Source: Spodoptera frugiperda (Eukaryota > Arthropoda > Insecta > Lepidoptera > Noctuidae). Taken from it: a stretch of DNA of 64,000 nt. The stretch's first letter is position 1. Each line of letters begins with the position of its first letter. The notes beneath the pieces were generated by a model that ran no database searches, was not told where the DNA came from, and saw only the letters and a program-made list of their open reading frames with translations. This document shows, in pieces, positions 22,401-31,631 of the stretch. The position numbers and the translations under genes were made by a program. Location: contig NC_064212.1 in assembly GCF_023101765.2 (NCBI RefSeq), positions 9,362,001 to 9,426,000 on the forward strand, given 5' to 3'.

Positions 22401-22924
22401 GTACCGTCGGAAAAATGTTGAGGTAACAACAATTTTCTTAAGTAATGAGTCTTTTTCTTTAATTTTAAGTAGGTAAGCGTATTAACATAACATGCTAGAT
22501 TAATTCTTTTTACTGTAAAAAATCTAGTTAAGAAAAAACTATTACTTTTTTAATTCGTATATCATGAACAGTGATAGGAATAAGTAGTGCTTATTAACCT
22601 AAATTTTGAAGAACAGAGAAAAGAAACGGAGACTTCCTCAGTACTATATTTTTAGTATTGTAATATAGTATTAAGTGATTTACATTAAAAAAATATATCT
22701 TCTTTGTTTTTACTATTATAAGGTAGTATTAGAATACAACAGGATCTAACTATCCGTTTAATAGTTTTGTTATTATTTAGTTTGAAATAAAATACATACA
22801 ATTAAATATGTCAATTGCGTTTCAGACCAACAAAACGTCTACTATCAATAAAGAAGAAAATAAGAGTATTCTGAAAGCACCTGTCTCTGCTACTACCATA
22901 AAAATAAATACTGGCCCAAAATAA
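7494..22924 (+). CDS. Micro-exon gene copy B (start exon not identified)
   Basis: Unrecognised protein read as 24 exons: 7494-7518, 7607-7990, 8269-8292, 8404-8439, 12057-12071, 12227-12295, 12380-12412, 12954-13007, 13120-13170, 13793-13840, 14223-14276, 14895-15095, 15467-15541, 15622-15690, 18592-18669, 18957-19094, 19446-19511, 20410-20448, 20533-20571, 20738-20809, 21164-21219, 22096-22146, 22375-22422, 22826-22924 (TAA). The total is 1824 nt, or 608 codons with the stop, and no junction creates a stop. Introns 1-20 are phase 1 and the last three are phase 0. Layout: acidic repeat (exon 2), short helical pieces with a hydrophobic patch (exons 6-7), Lys/Arg-rich exons (12-14), a four-cysteine exon (16), then charged segments. 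Low complexity plus cysteines could suit a secreted or matrix protein, but the basic stretches also resemble nuclear localisation signals, and no signal peptide is visible. AATAAA follows at 23149. Splicing is inferred. Confidence 0.72.
7842..7977 (+). repeat. Coding 30-bp minisatellite, copy B
   Basis: Four and a half 30-bp units in exon 7607-7990, encoding variants of GGKDNEDNSP (one unit reads SSEGKDNGDN). This is one unit fewer than copy A. A further single-codon difference just upstream accounts for the whole 33-nt size difference between the two exons. Confidence 0.9.
8908..8946. repeat. Perfect 17-bp inverted repeat (hairpin)
   Basis: Arms ATTGTTCAATTCCGTAC and its exact complement are separated by the five-base loop TTATA, inside the first Helitron. 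It is not at the 3' terminus, where a Helitron stem-loop is expected, so it may mark an internal junction or an older end. Confidence 0.85.
9992..10063 (+). repeat. TTTGTCTG microsatellite in Helitron
   Basis: About nine imperfect units of TTTGTCTG. The paralogous position in the neighbouring Helitron copy (near 8594-8618) has about three. The array was expanded within the element. Confidence 0.85.
10803..10830 (+). repeat. ATTC microsatellite
   Basis: Short perfect run of CATT/ATTC units directly before another Helitron-like start (TATTATAATAAATCTG). Confidence 0.8.
11343..11665. mobile_element. TA-flanked MITE
   Basis: Ends CAATAGGGTAGATGAC and GTCATCATCCCTATTG are inverted repeats with two mismatches, and TA flanks each side. 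The element is 323 bp with no ORF. It lies in a block (about 11318-11912) that is absent from the matching copy A intron, so it arrived after duplication or was lost from A. Confidence 0.7.
11725..11820. repeat. Dispersed palindromic repeat, family 1
   Basis: A hairpin with arms TTACTTAAATTATTCCTTAG and CTAAGGAGTGGGTTAAGTAA, followed by the tail ATCCCTAAGTACGGCGGTTA. Related units occur at 36161-36247 and 41574-41672, and in the second haplotype at 49141-49228 and 54551-54644. It is probably a small non-autonomous element. Confidence 0.6.
13204..13595. mobile_element. Foldback MITE with 28-bp terminal repeats
   Basis: A 392-bp element beginning CTGGGTGACTGGTGAGATAC and ending with the exact inverse (GTATCTCACCAGTCACCCAG), with perfect inverted repeats of 28 bp and TA on both sides. 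No coding sequence. It occupies the copy B intron position where copy A carries the unrelated element 2294-2701. Confidence 0.9.
14330..14600 (+). mobile_element. tRNA-derived SINE, plus strand
   Basis: The tRNA-like head holds an A box near GTTGGCCGAATGG and a B box GGTTCGATTCC (about 14380). It is followed by a non-tRNA body with CTCAGTGGTAGCACGGAG and AAAAGTGGGTGTACAC. A related copy lies on the opposite strand at 19548-19812. The cloverleaf is degenerate, so this is not a functional tRNA gene. It is an insertion in an intron of copy B. Confidence 0.8.
15124..15374 (+). mobile_element. Short non-autonomous Helitron
   Basis: It begins TCTTTATATATATAATTC after A and ends GTCGGGTCCGCTAG before T, as Helitrons do. 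The 3' segment GACAGGACAACGTCTGTCGG carries the stem-loop typical of Helitron ends. It lies in the copy B intron between exons 14895-15095 and 15467-15541, in a region missing from copy A. Confidence 0.75.
15988..18435. repeat. Tandem array of a ~740-bp GC-richer unit
   Basis: Three full units (starts at about 15991, 16729 and 17473; periods 738, 744 and 746 bp) plus a partial fourth from 18219, all inside one intron of copy B. Each unit has the inverted repeat TTAGGGAAC...GTTCCCTAA (degraded in unit 1), the palindrome GGAGGATCCTCC, the palindrome TGACGTCA (16148, 16886, 17629, 18376) and several CAGTGAGTCGG motifs. Small ORFs of 60-98 codons recur only because the units are alike. The unit could derive from the LTR or internal part of a retrotransposon, but no protein domain supports that. 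Confidence 0.9.
18957..19094 (+). CDS. Cysteine-rich exon of micro-exon gene copy B
   Basis: A 138-nt exon with phase 1 on both sides, encoding four cysteines spaced C-x5-C-x8-C-x5-C within about 22 residues, preceded by KPV. PVC followed by CKL...C is loosely like Kazal-type inhibitor modules, but the spacing is shorter and two cysteines are missing, so no family is assigned. It is the only cysteine-rich piece of the protein and is absent from copy A. Confidence 0.6.
19548..19812 (-). mobile_element. tRNA-derived SINE, minus strand
   Basis: Reverse-strand relative of the SINE at 14330-14600. On the minus strand it reads a B box GTTCGATTCCCGG and the body motif AAAAGTGGGTGTAGATTG. The A box is degraded. 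It lies between exons 19446-19511 and 20410-20448. Confidence 0.75.
20006..20226 (+). mobile_element. Retroelement tail, homologue of 2944-3175
   Basis: Shares the start GGGCCGGCTCGACC and the GGCGGTGATTGCTTATTATC region with the copy A element. It helps define the deletion in A, because A joins sequence matching B near 15602 directly to this element. Confidence 0.55.
21307..21442. mobile_element. 136-bp hairpin MITE
   Basis: Ends GGCCAATTCCAATAACCTAC and GTAGGTTATCGGAATTGGCC form 32-bp inverted repeats with one mismatch. It is inserted in a copy B intron; the matching copy A site (near 3882) lacks it. Confidence 0.85.
21778..21930 (-). mobile_element. Retroelement tail, reverse orientation
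   Basis: Contains GAGCAGACGGATCACCTGAT and GTTGCCGGCCTTTTGGGG, the reverse complement of the tail type seen at 2944-3175. It is absent from the matching copy A intron. Confidence 0.55.
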
Positions 22925-24122
22925 ATTATTCTTCTATTTAAGTTTGCATTATTTTGCACCTGTAATCTCATCGGGACCTTTATGGCACATTTTAGATAAA
23001 GAAAAAGCCGCAACAGCGAGTAGATGACATTATATAAAAGTTATTGTAATGCGTTGTAACAAAATATAATTCAAAATTCGAATAACCGTTACAAAACTAC
23101 ACCAACCTACAAAGTTTCAACTACATACATAGGCCCAACAGATTCGAAAATAAATAGCTGTGACATGCGGACGGACAGACAGACATGACGAATCTATAAA
23201 GGGTTTAGTTTTTGCCATTTGGCTACGGAATCCTAAGAAGTACCTAATTATTCTTTTATGTCCATAGGTACAGTAAGATATAAATAAAATAGTCTAACCT
23301 TTCACTAAGCACCAATTTTACCAAGAAGGTCACGTTTAAAAATAAATAAATGTTGATATAGCGTGCACAAAACGTAATGAACTTTAGCTCTACTGTAGAA
23401 GACTTGTCAAAAGTACATTGAACCGTCGGGACCCTAGAGGAGCTGGGGAACAAGGAAAGTTTTAAAGATCATCAGAAAGGGAAAATAAAAAAATTGGTAA
23501 ATAGAGACATTTCTCTTGATAAGATGTATTGTTTTATTCGTCGTACGATTACGTAACTAGTAAGGAGTAAGGTCAATAAAGTGAAGGCCACACGCGCGGG
23601 CGTCCACGCTCTCCACGACCTGTGTAGCATTTCCCTCAGAAGTCGGACAAGGCCGAGCTACAAGAGACGTTCCAGATGTCCCGGAAACCAATGACATCCC
23701 TCACAACTTCCGTTTACGCTGCTCAATACTGCACCTTTATATTCCTCTATAGAAGCTTGGCTTTAAACGCCATGATGTCAGTTGAACAGCTGATCACAAC
23801 CCATCATTAACCGACGTTAGTTTGACAGCAAATAATTAACTCTTATTATTTATTAATTAACTCATTAATTCCGGTGATATTTTGTAATAACATTATTGAA
23901 TTATTCATACAAAACTTTTGAAAGACTTTAAATTAGGTAAAATAAACTTATGATGGGACTAGGTAGCTTTGAATCACAAATGAATGAGCCTTGCCTAATA
24001 CACATTCGTGTAGTAAATTAGGCAATACGTTTAATTTGCGGCCGATATACATAACGAGTTTATTACAACAAATAAGAAAGCGATTGTAGGCTGCTTTGAA
24101 TTTCAAATGAATCCTTATTTCT
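22925..24122. repeat. 3' flank of copy B, homologous to 5572-6745
   Basis: Near-identical to the sequence after copy A, with a short extra piece near 23080-23110. Homology ends near 24122 and marks the right edge of the duplication unit. Confidence 0.7.
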
Positions 24123-27100
24123 TTTGAGAATTATGCTTGAAACTGAGTTATATGATCTATACGATCTATACTTACTCTCTGACGTAGTAGCTATTATATA
24201 GATATGTATTAAGTACTCTAATATCTTTAATATCTTGTGATTTCTATCAACGACTCATTGAAATATAATAATAGTGATGTTGGCATATTGCAATCAGTGA
24301 AAGTCCAGTGCCATAGGCGAGTGGTATTGTTATGTCGTGACCTTTAGACTGACAAGCTTTGTGTGGGTGTTGCACCTAGTGCACGACCGACCAACACTTT
24401 CAAATGTCGATTTAGTTTAGTCAGTATATTGCTCTAGAAATAAATACGGAGTTTGGTCATAAACTGTACAGGTACACAAGGATTTAAGTTAATCATTCCT
24501 TCTACAAATACATATTTCATGCAGTATTACAAACTTGACTTTTAAACGATACGTGTATAAGTGACGAAGATGCATTTAGAATTCAGATCACTGAAGACTT
24601 AGTCTGAAAGCATGCATATGTACTCGTATGCTCAGAGCAGCTCGCTTGCATGATATTATAACACTTCTAGATAACTGCACATCATGCATTTTAATCGCTA
24701 AACAAAACGAGAGTTTCTCTAAAGCTCGATTATGTAAATTATTATGTCTTGTCATTTGCAGTATGTTGAGTATATCTGAGAGAAATCTAAGAATATTCGC
24801 AAATAGAAACGTTCACATTTAAAGAGAACAATCAAAATAAAGCGAATTCTGTTCGATTTTATATGTGAGATCGTTTCGAGGAGATCTCGACAATATAACA
24901 CTATATAACTATTAGATTAAAATAATCGTTCCAAATACAAAAAGCAATCAGTATATCATCAGTTAAGTTTGAAGTTCTCACTTCTCACGTTCTCAGTTCT
25001 AGAAGTTTGTACGTCTGTGAGAACAAAACACGTAGTAGGGCCCTAATAAGCTTACAAGTAACAGTCGGAGAGGTATGTAGCTACGTTGTGTGAATATTTG
25101 AAAGGCTGACATTTCAATTTGAGTTTGTTACGCTCCGTTACCACGGTTGGCGGAACAGTGAGCGAGTTTTGATCGGTCTGAGCTTGCAACTGACGGCCAC
25201 ACTGCACCTATGTCATCGCATACTAATGGCAATTTCTAGGTAAATGGAAATCCAATACTTTGACGTTGGACGCTTTTTGATTGAATTGTTGAGCGGTGCT
25301 GGTGTTAGGTTGACTGAAGCATCAGATATTAATAGTCCACAGTTACTATTTTGTCGAGAATAAGGTCAATTATAAAAGATCAATTAATACAAGATGTTCT
25401 TGTTAATTAATCGTTATCTATAGAAATCAATTGTTATGCCACCGATGCAGAACAAAATGCGTCTTATTTATATTCGTGTCATATTGTACAATATTGCATT
25501 TATTACACAGCATAATAGCCATAATTTTATGTTCGAGGAAACGGGAGCACGGGCTAATTTCGAAGGATTGCGTAACACGTACCTATACGGTGTATATTGT
25601 ACCTGTATTAAAATATAATCCGAGGTAAACGTTCAGTCGTACACACAAATCGTCTGTCCATTGTAAAAGTAAACGAGCCACCCGTTTAATTACACCTTTT
25701 ATTCGCTTTTATATTATTTTTGTTTACATCCCCCACAGTATCAGAACAACCATTTACATGCGGAATTAATACAATCTGATTTTCATAGGAACTTTTAATT
25801 ATATCATTTCCATTTCATACTTATTTATCCCATGCACATACATAACTACGTTCGTTAAATGTGATCATTCTATAAAGGTATGACCTAATTAAGTTTTACA
25901 TCAGAAACATATACCTACCTACCTACCTATTATAAGTTACACATATATCAATGATAAATGTAATAAATGAGAAGTGTGCTTGGAAATGAAAATGAAAATA
26001 TTATATATTTTAAACAAAAGATTTTTTCGCAGTCACATATCGAAGCTCGGGGCGTATCTGTGAATTCCATTACATTCTTACTAAATATCAATAGACATAC
26101 ATTTTGTGTATTCAAATATGGAAATTAATTAACACCAATAACTTCGTTAAAATATAATAACGTTTGACATGTTCATAGATATTTTCACTTAAAACACACA
26201 ACAGAATTGGCAGCAACAAGAAAACTTGTAAAACTCGGTTGACTTAAAATAATCGGAATTAATTTTAGAAATGATCTATTTTAATAGGTGTGCGGTGCGA
26301 CAGGTGAGCACACCCAATTACATTTCGATCAGGACAGTGCCGGCGGCGCGTGCGGTCGCCGTAACCGGATTATTGGCCGGCGCGGCGGCAGCAGGGCTCG
26401 GCCTGCGCAGGCGGCCGGGGCCGACGACCTGCCACCACCTCCCATTATAATTCGATACAGATTCATCAACAACTTAACAACGTTTACCCAGGCTCACCTC
26501 ACTTATATTACGTGGACACCTTTGACCGCATCTTTTCCAATTAACTACAGAATAAGGTCATCGTTATTGAAAATTGGACTTAAAAGTAACTATACGATTA
26601 AGGGCATAATTACGTGTATTGTTTTATACTGATCTACATATTTACTGTTGTATACCATCCACTCGAAAGGCTTACAAAGACATGTAAGGAAATTAAAAAG
26701 TAACCACATAACGTTTCAGATTGTTGTTCCAGACACAAAGACTACATTGTCGTGATAGGCAATATCAGCAATCACCAGTTCACCACACTATATGGGCCAC
26801 AAAGAAAAGCACGTAGAAAAAGCTCGGTGCTGTGTCGCAGTTTACACAAACGCGAACAAAAAATATACCGCCGGTATGCAGCGAGCCAGAAACTGATACA
26901 ACGTAGACAAACATTGAAATGTTATACTTCTACACTGTTCATATTGATGAAAAATAAACACGAATATTGTCCAAATGAACATCATTTTTTTTATTTTATT
27001 TTATTTTATTGGACTCCCAACAAAGAATACACTTACATGCTAAAATACAGTTTACAATAATTTACATGGTCTTGTGATCCTTCAATTACAGGGAATCACA

Positions 27101-29356
27101 TCCTGCTAATTTAACTAGAGCTATTAAATAAAATTATAAAAATGTTTAAATCTAATCCAATGAGATCAAAAGAAAAATAAACCACTTATTAATTAATTAA
27201 AGTAAAGCAACAATAGTAATTCACTTAGATAAACTATATAAAGTAAAAAAAAATAAACAAGAAAAACTAAAATAAAGGCTAAAAGCATATAAAATAGTAC
27301 AAATTTCCTTAACTCAGAATAAACTAAACAGGAAATTAAATTAAAATCAAAAACCAAAAGTAACAATTATAAAGTAATTAAATTGAATCAACACACATTG
27401 TCCTTAATTTGTAATAATATTAAAGATTTGAAGATTTCCATGTTAAAAATGCAATACAATTGAATTGTTTTTTTAATGTTTTTTTTTCATCGGTATTTGG
27501 CTATTACTTCTGTTTCTATTTATAGGGCTGCGTATTGATTCATAGTCAACAACTTCAAAGGATTCCAATGACCCAAATATGTCAGTATATTAAAAAGGTC
27601 GTAATCTGATTACATCGTTGATTCCCGGCCCGATTTCTTTCGTATTCACAAAACGTCTATTCAACTTTAATTCTTTTAGGGCTTCACCAACTTCATTATT
27701 TCGTAGGAAATTAATTTCATTTAAAAAGGTATTTCGAAAACATCCCTGACTTGTATTACTTGTTCAAAACATTACATATTGATAAATAGGAATATCTAAT
27801 ATAGTCAATCAGCAGTTTATTTATCAATGTTTTTTTCTTAAATACCAACAATCAATGTAGGTAATAACTGTTCGTTACACTGACAACTTTTTGTTCCACA
27901 GCCTACTGCATCGAACAAAAGTATCGAAACAAATCAAACAGCAGGAGTTTGCTCTACTAATAAAAAAGTTATACGACCTTAATTAAAAACTGAATCAGAT
28001 AAAGCGCCCACTCTATTCAGCTGAACGTGGAAATTCCATTTGTCCATTATGAATAGCCATCTGACTATTTACTTAACCTGTTTCAGAGAGCGAGACAAAA
28101 CCCACACTCATTCCACATTGATACTGCACCGACAGCGACGCGAGCACAAAGGAAATAAATGACTGTCACTATAGGAAATAGAATTGACCTATCACATTGC
28201 AAACGACTTTTTTATCTGCCGTTCTATATAACAGACGTTTTCTTTTTAAATTATTATTTGCACTTACTCTTAAGAGCGTGTTTCAATTACCTCCCTTGAA
28301 AGCATGCGAGGCAATCGCTTGGAAGTCGCATAAAGGGACACACCTTAGCGAAGTTACGCCACTTCTAAAATATTCAAATCTCGGGGGCGACTTTCCCCGC
28401 GCTCTAGTAAAATGCAAAACAAGAAAAGTTTCCCCCTAAATCAGCGGAGTCAGCAGAACGGCCCTCGTCTCGCGACAAACATACCCGGACTACAAACAAA
28501 CTTTCATTTAGCTGCGGCGGTCGCGTTACTCAAATTTCTGCTAAAAGATGCTTTATTCTAGCGCAGGAATTTACCATTGTCGTCTCGTTAATTAGTGCGC
28601 CAAAACACTTTCTTGCCTTTTCAATTAATTTCTCTTGTCACTAAATAACCGACACGTCATGATGAGGCTGCCTTTATTGATATTAAAATGCAATTATGAA
28701 TAATTCATTCAGCAAATGGCATATCCATCATCTACGTATACGTATGTATATGCAACCTATCAATGTACACTGTATATGTTTACATTTGAGGATAAAACAG
28801 TGTAGAGATTTCACTCCTGCTTTTCATTCACGCGCGTGTTCGTTGTTACGGAACGGATGTTTGTATTAGCTATCAATACCCGGATAGTTATCCATACCCG
28901 GATATTTTCATTGAATTTTTGTTTACGGACATACAGTGAAGTGCGGACACAGAGAGGCAATAACAAAACAGTGCTAGCGCTGCGCAACTCACAGCAAAAA
29001 GCCGAACATTGTTCACCTATTAACTTCGAGGAGTTTTTCAATAAAATATAGCCCGTAACGGGCATCGGGCGCGGTTGAGAATGCTAACAATGGAGCAAAA
29101 CAAACGAGATGGCCAGCTATTATCTCACTATAACCTAGTTTTGCATGGTGAGCGGGAAAAGCGAAACGAGGCTAAATTGCCAGTGAGTTGTTTTATAAAT
29201 GGTCCAAACTTGAGAAAAAACTATCAAAAGCGGCCGCTTTAGTTACTGTGTTGGGAGAGAGCGCTCTAGAGCCGTGCGAGCGATTCTGCAATCTATGTAC
29301 GTACTGGCAGTATTGTTAACGTTCTTCATAAACAATTACGACGGTTGTTTACTTAC
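24123..29356. other. Intergenic/intronic DNA, no supported gene
   Basis: AT-rich sequence with only short ORFs. Two stretches stand out. One is a GC-rich patch at 26288-26430, with a good donor context CAGGTGAGC at 26301. The other is an oligo-T-rich segment at 26985-27130 (TTTTATTTTATTTTATTGG), which looks like the 3' end of a minus-strand retroelement. An ORF at 26752-27060 runs into that tail and has no recognisable domain. Nothing else could be assigned. Confidence 0.4.
26985..27130 (-). mobile_element. Possible retroelement 3' end, minus strand
   Basis: On the minus strand the sequence ends in AATAAAATAAAATAAAATAA, a typical tail of an inserted retroelement copy. The body has no recognisable protein similarity by eye. 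Confidence 0.35.
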
Positions 29357-29392
29357 CTTTAGTTCAATGTTTAGAGGTGGTTCGAAGTAAAT
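29357..29392 (-). CDS. Candidate 36-nt minus-strand exon
   Basis: On the minus strand, an acceptor TTGTTTTGTTCCAG precedes 36 nt that read IYFEPPLNIELK in phase 0, followed by a strong donor GTAAGTAAAC. The phase matches the candidate first coding exon at 35809-35850. No further exon was found downstream on this strand, so the gene model is incomplete and the family unknown. Confidence 0.35.
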
Positions 29393-29718
29393 CTGGAACA
29401 AAACAATAGATAAATTACATTTTGTGACTTGACTCTAAGTTTAAATTGGCGTAGAGAAGGTACAATGAAGAGTGACAGTACAGGATATTACATCGCCCTC
29501 CACCATTCTTCATAAATCATTTAAGTAAGGGTCTTATACCGATGTATTCAATCTTATATTTTACATATACATTGTATAGCTTCTCTTATTCTATTGTTAT
29601 TGTCCAGAATTTGTATGTTTTGTAATTATTGTGTGCTTAAGTAAGGTAATGAATATGCTTTAAATAATTCATTTATAGAAACAATTGCGTTTCAAATGAT
29701 ACGTGACATATGTACATA

Positions 29719-31629
29719 CAGGGTGACTTTGAATTCGACGTATTCCTCTCGGGAGGTGATAATATAACTAATTTCCTACAAAATTAGCCCTGAGGTCCTT
29801 GGGCGGAAAGTGGCTAGTTTCTGAGATATTCAACATTTTTGGTTTTGGTAAAAAAATCCCGAATTGATTACAAAAACATCAATAAATCAAAAAATACTGG
29901 TTGGATTTTAGTAGTTTTAGTTTTAATCAGTTGCTAATACATCAGTTATCATTTATAAATACTAATAATGGCACAAATATCATTCGTTTTAAAATAGCAA
30001 GTAATTTCCTATCAAATTTTGTTTTGTGTCACTAATTTGGTCGATAGAAAACTGGATTTATTTAAAAAAATATATGACACTAAGCGTACAAACTATTAGA
30101 AAAACTTCCTTGGTTTAGTAGCTACCCAGAAACATAAAATTATTTACAACATTCTCAAAAATAAATGAATTAATTGATGATAAGTAGAGTGTAAAGAGAA
30201 AAGGGCAATTTCAAAAACATCTTTATTTGCAAAAAATTGTTCAAAGTAACCTTCCCTACGACGAATACATGCCCGAACACGCTTCCTTATCTCTATGACG
30301 GTCACTCTTGGACTGAATATGCGTCTTATTTCGTCATTATCTTCAAATAGGTTTTGGGGAACAATTTCGATGCACGGCTAATTCCTTCTGCTTAAACAAG
30401 TGACTTCATGCAAAAATCAACCGGCGTTAAATTCTGGACACCGCGCTTGCCATGTAGTTGGACCCCCGTCAATATAACGTCTAGGAACTAAGGTATCCAA
30501 CCATTAGACCACAGTAGTTCGATAGTGCGCTGGATAAACTATCACAATATCCATTATTAGCCCCAAAAAAGTCAACGAAATCCTAAAAAACCAAACCCAT
30601 AGGATTCGCGCATAGGGTTTTAATTCAAATGTTTGATTGGACCCTAATTTTCATCCAACAATTTAAATGCTGATAACTATGAAGAATTTTTAAGGAATGA
30701 ACTAGGGCCATTGTTTTAAATTTGAATTTAGAAACAAGATGCATTAACTTATTCTACTTATTGAATTAATTTATTAATTTGATTGACAAATTTATTCCAC
30801 ACGACGATTGTCAAGTGCATTATCGAACTACTGTGCGGCAATGGTCGGATACATTGATTCTCAGGCATTGGATTAGTAGAGCGGTCCAACTACATGGCAT
30901 GCACAATGACTAGAACCTAACGCCGGTTGATTTTTACATGAAGTCCCTTGTTTATACAGACGGAATTGGCCGTGTATCGAAATTCTTCTCCAAAACATAT
31001 TTGAAGATAATGACGAAATAAGACGCATATTCAGTCCAAGAGTGACCGTCATAGAGATAAGGAAGCGTGTTCGGGTATGTATTCGGCATAGGGGAGGTCA
31101 TTTTGAACAAAATTTTGCAAATAAAGCTGTTGTTGAAATTGCCCTTTTCTCTTTACACTCTACTTATCATCAATTCATTCATTTGTTTTTGAGAATTTTG
31201 TAAATAATTTTTGTTTCTGGTTAGCTAATAAACCAAGGAAGTTTTTCTAATAGTTTGTACGCTTAGTGTCATATATTTTTTTTGAAATAAATCCAGTTTT
31301 CTATCGACCAAATTAGTGACACAAAACAAAATTTGATAAGAAATTACTTGCTATTTTAAAACAAATGATATTTCTGCCATTATTAGTATTTATAAATGAT
31401 AACTGATGTATTGGCAACTGATTAAAACTAAAACTACTAAAATCCAACCAGTATTTTTTTATTTATTGATGGTTTTGTAATCAATTCGGGATCTGTTTAC
31501 CAAAACCAAAAATGTTGAATATCTCAGAAACTAGCCACTTTCCGCCCAAGGACCTCAGGGCTAATTTTGTAGGAAATTAGTTGTATTATCACCTCCCGAG
31601 AGGAATACGTCGAATTCAAAGTCACCCTG
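29719..31629. mobile_element. 1.9-kb foldback mariner-like element
   Basis: Ends CAGGGTGACTTTGAATTCGA and its inverse lie between TA dinucleotides. Two arms of about 800 bp (29719 to about 30529, and about 30818-31629) are inverted copies around a loop of about 290 bp. Each arm, read toward its outer end, holds decayed traces of a transposase C-terminus, including NLTPVDF, similar to the PDLTP-DFF motif of mariner/Tc1-type transposases, followed by EDNDEIRRIFS. Stops and frameshifts break both. It is a dead composite of two truncated copies. Confidence 0.75.
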
Positions 31630-31631
31630 TA

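Noticed and set aside
26288..26632. 114-codon ORF over a GC-rich patch
   Set aside because: Composition alone opens several frames here. No partner exon or domain was found.
28836..29051. 71-codon ORF with an 84-codon ORF on the opposite strand
   Set aside because: No splice partners, no domain, and both strands open.
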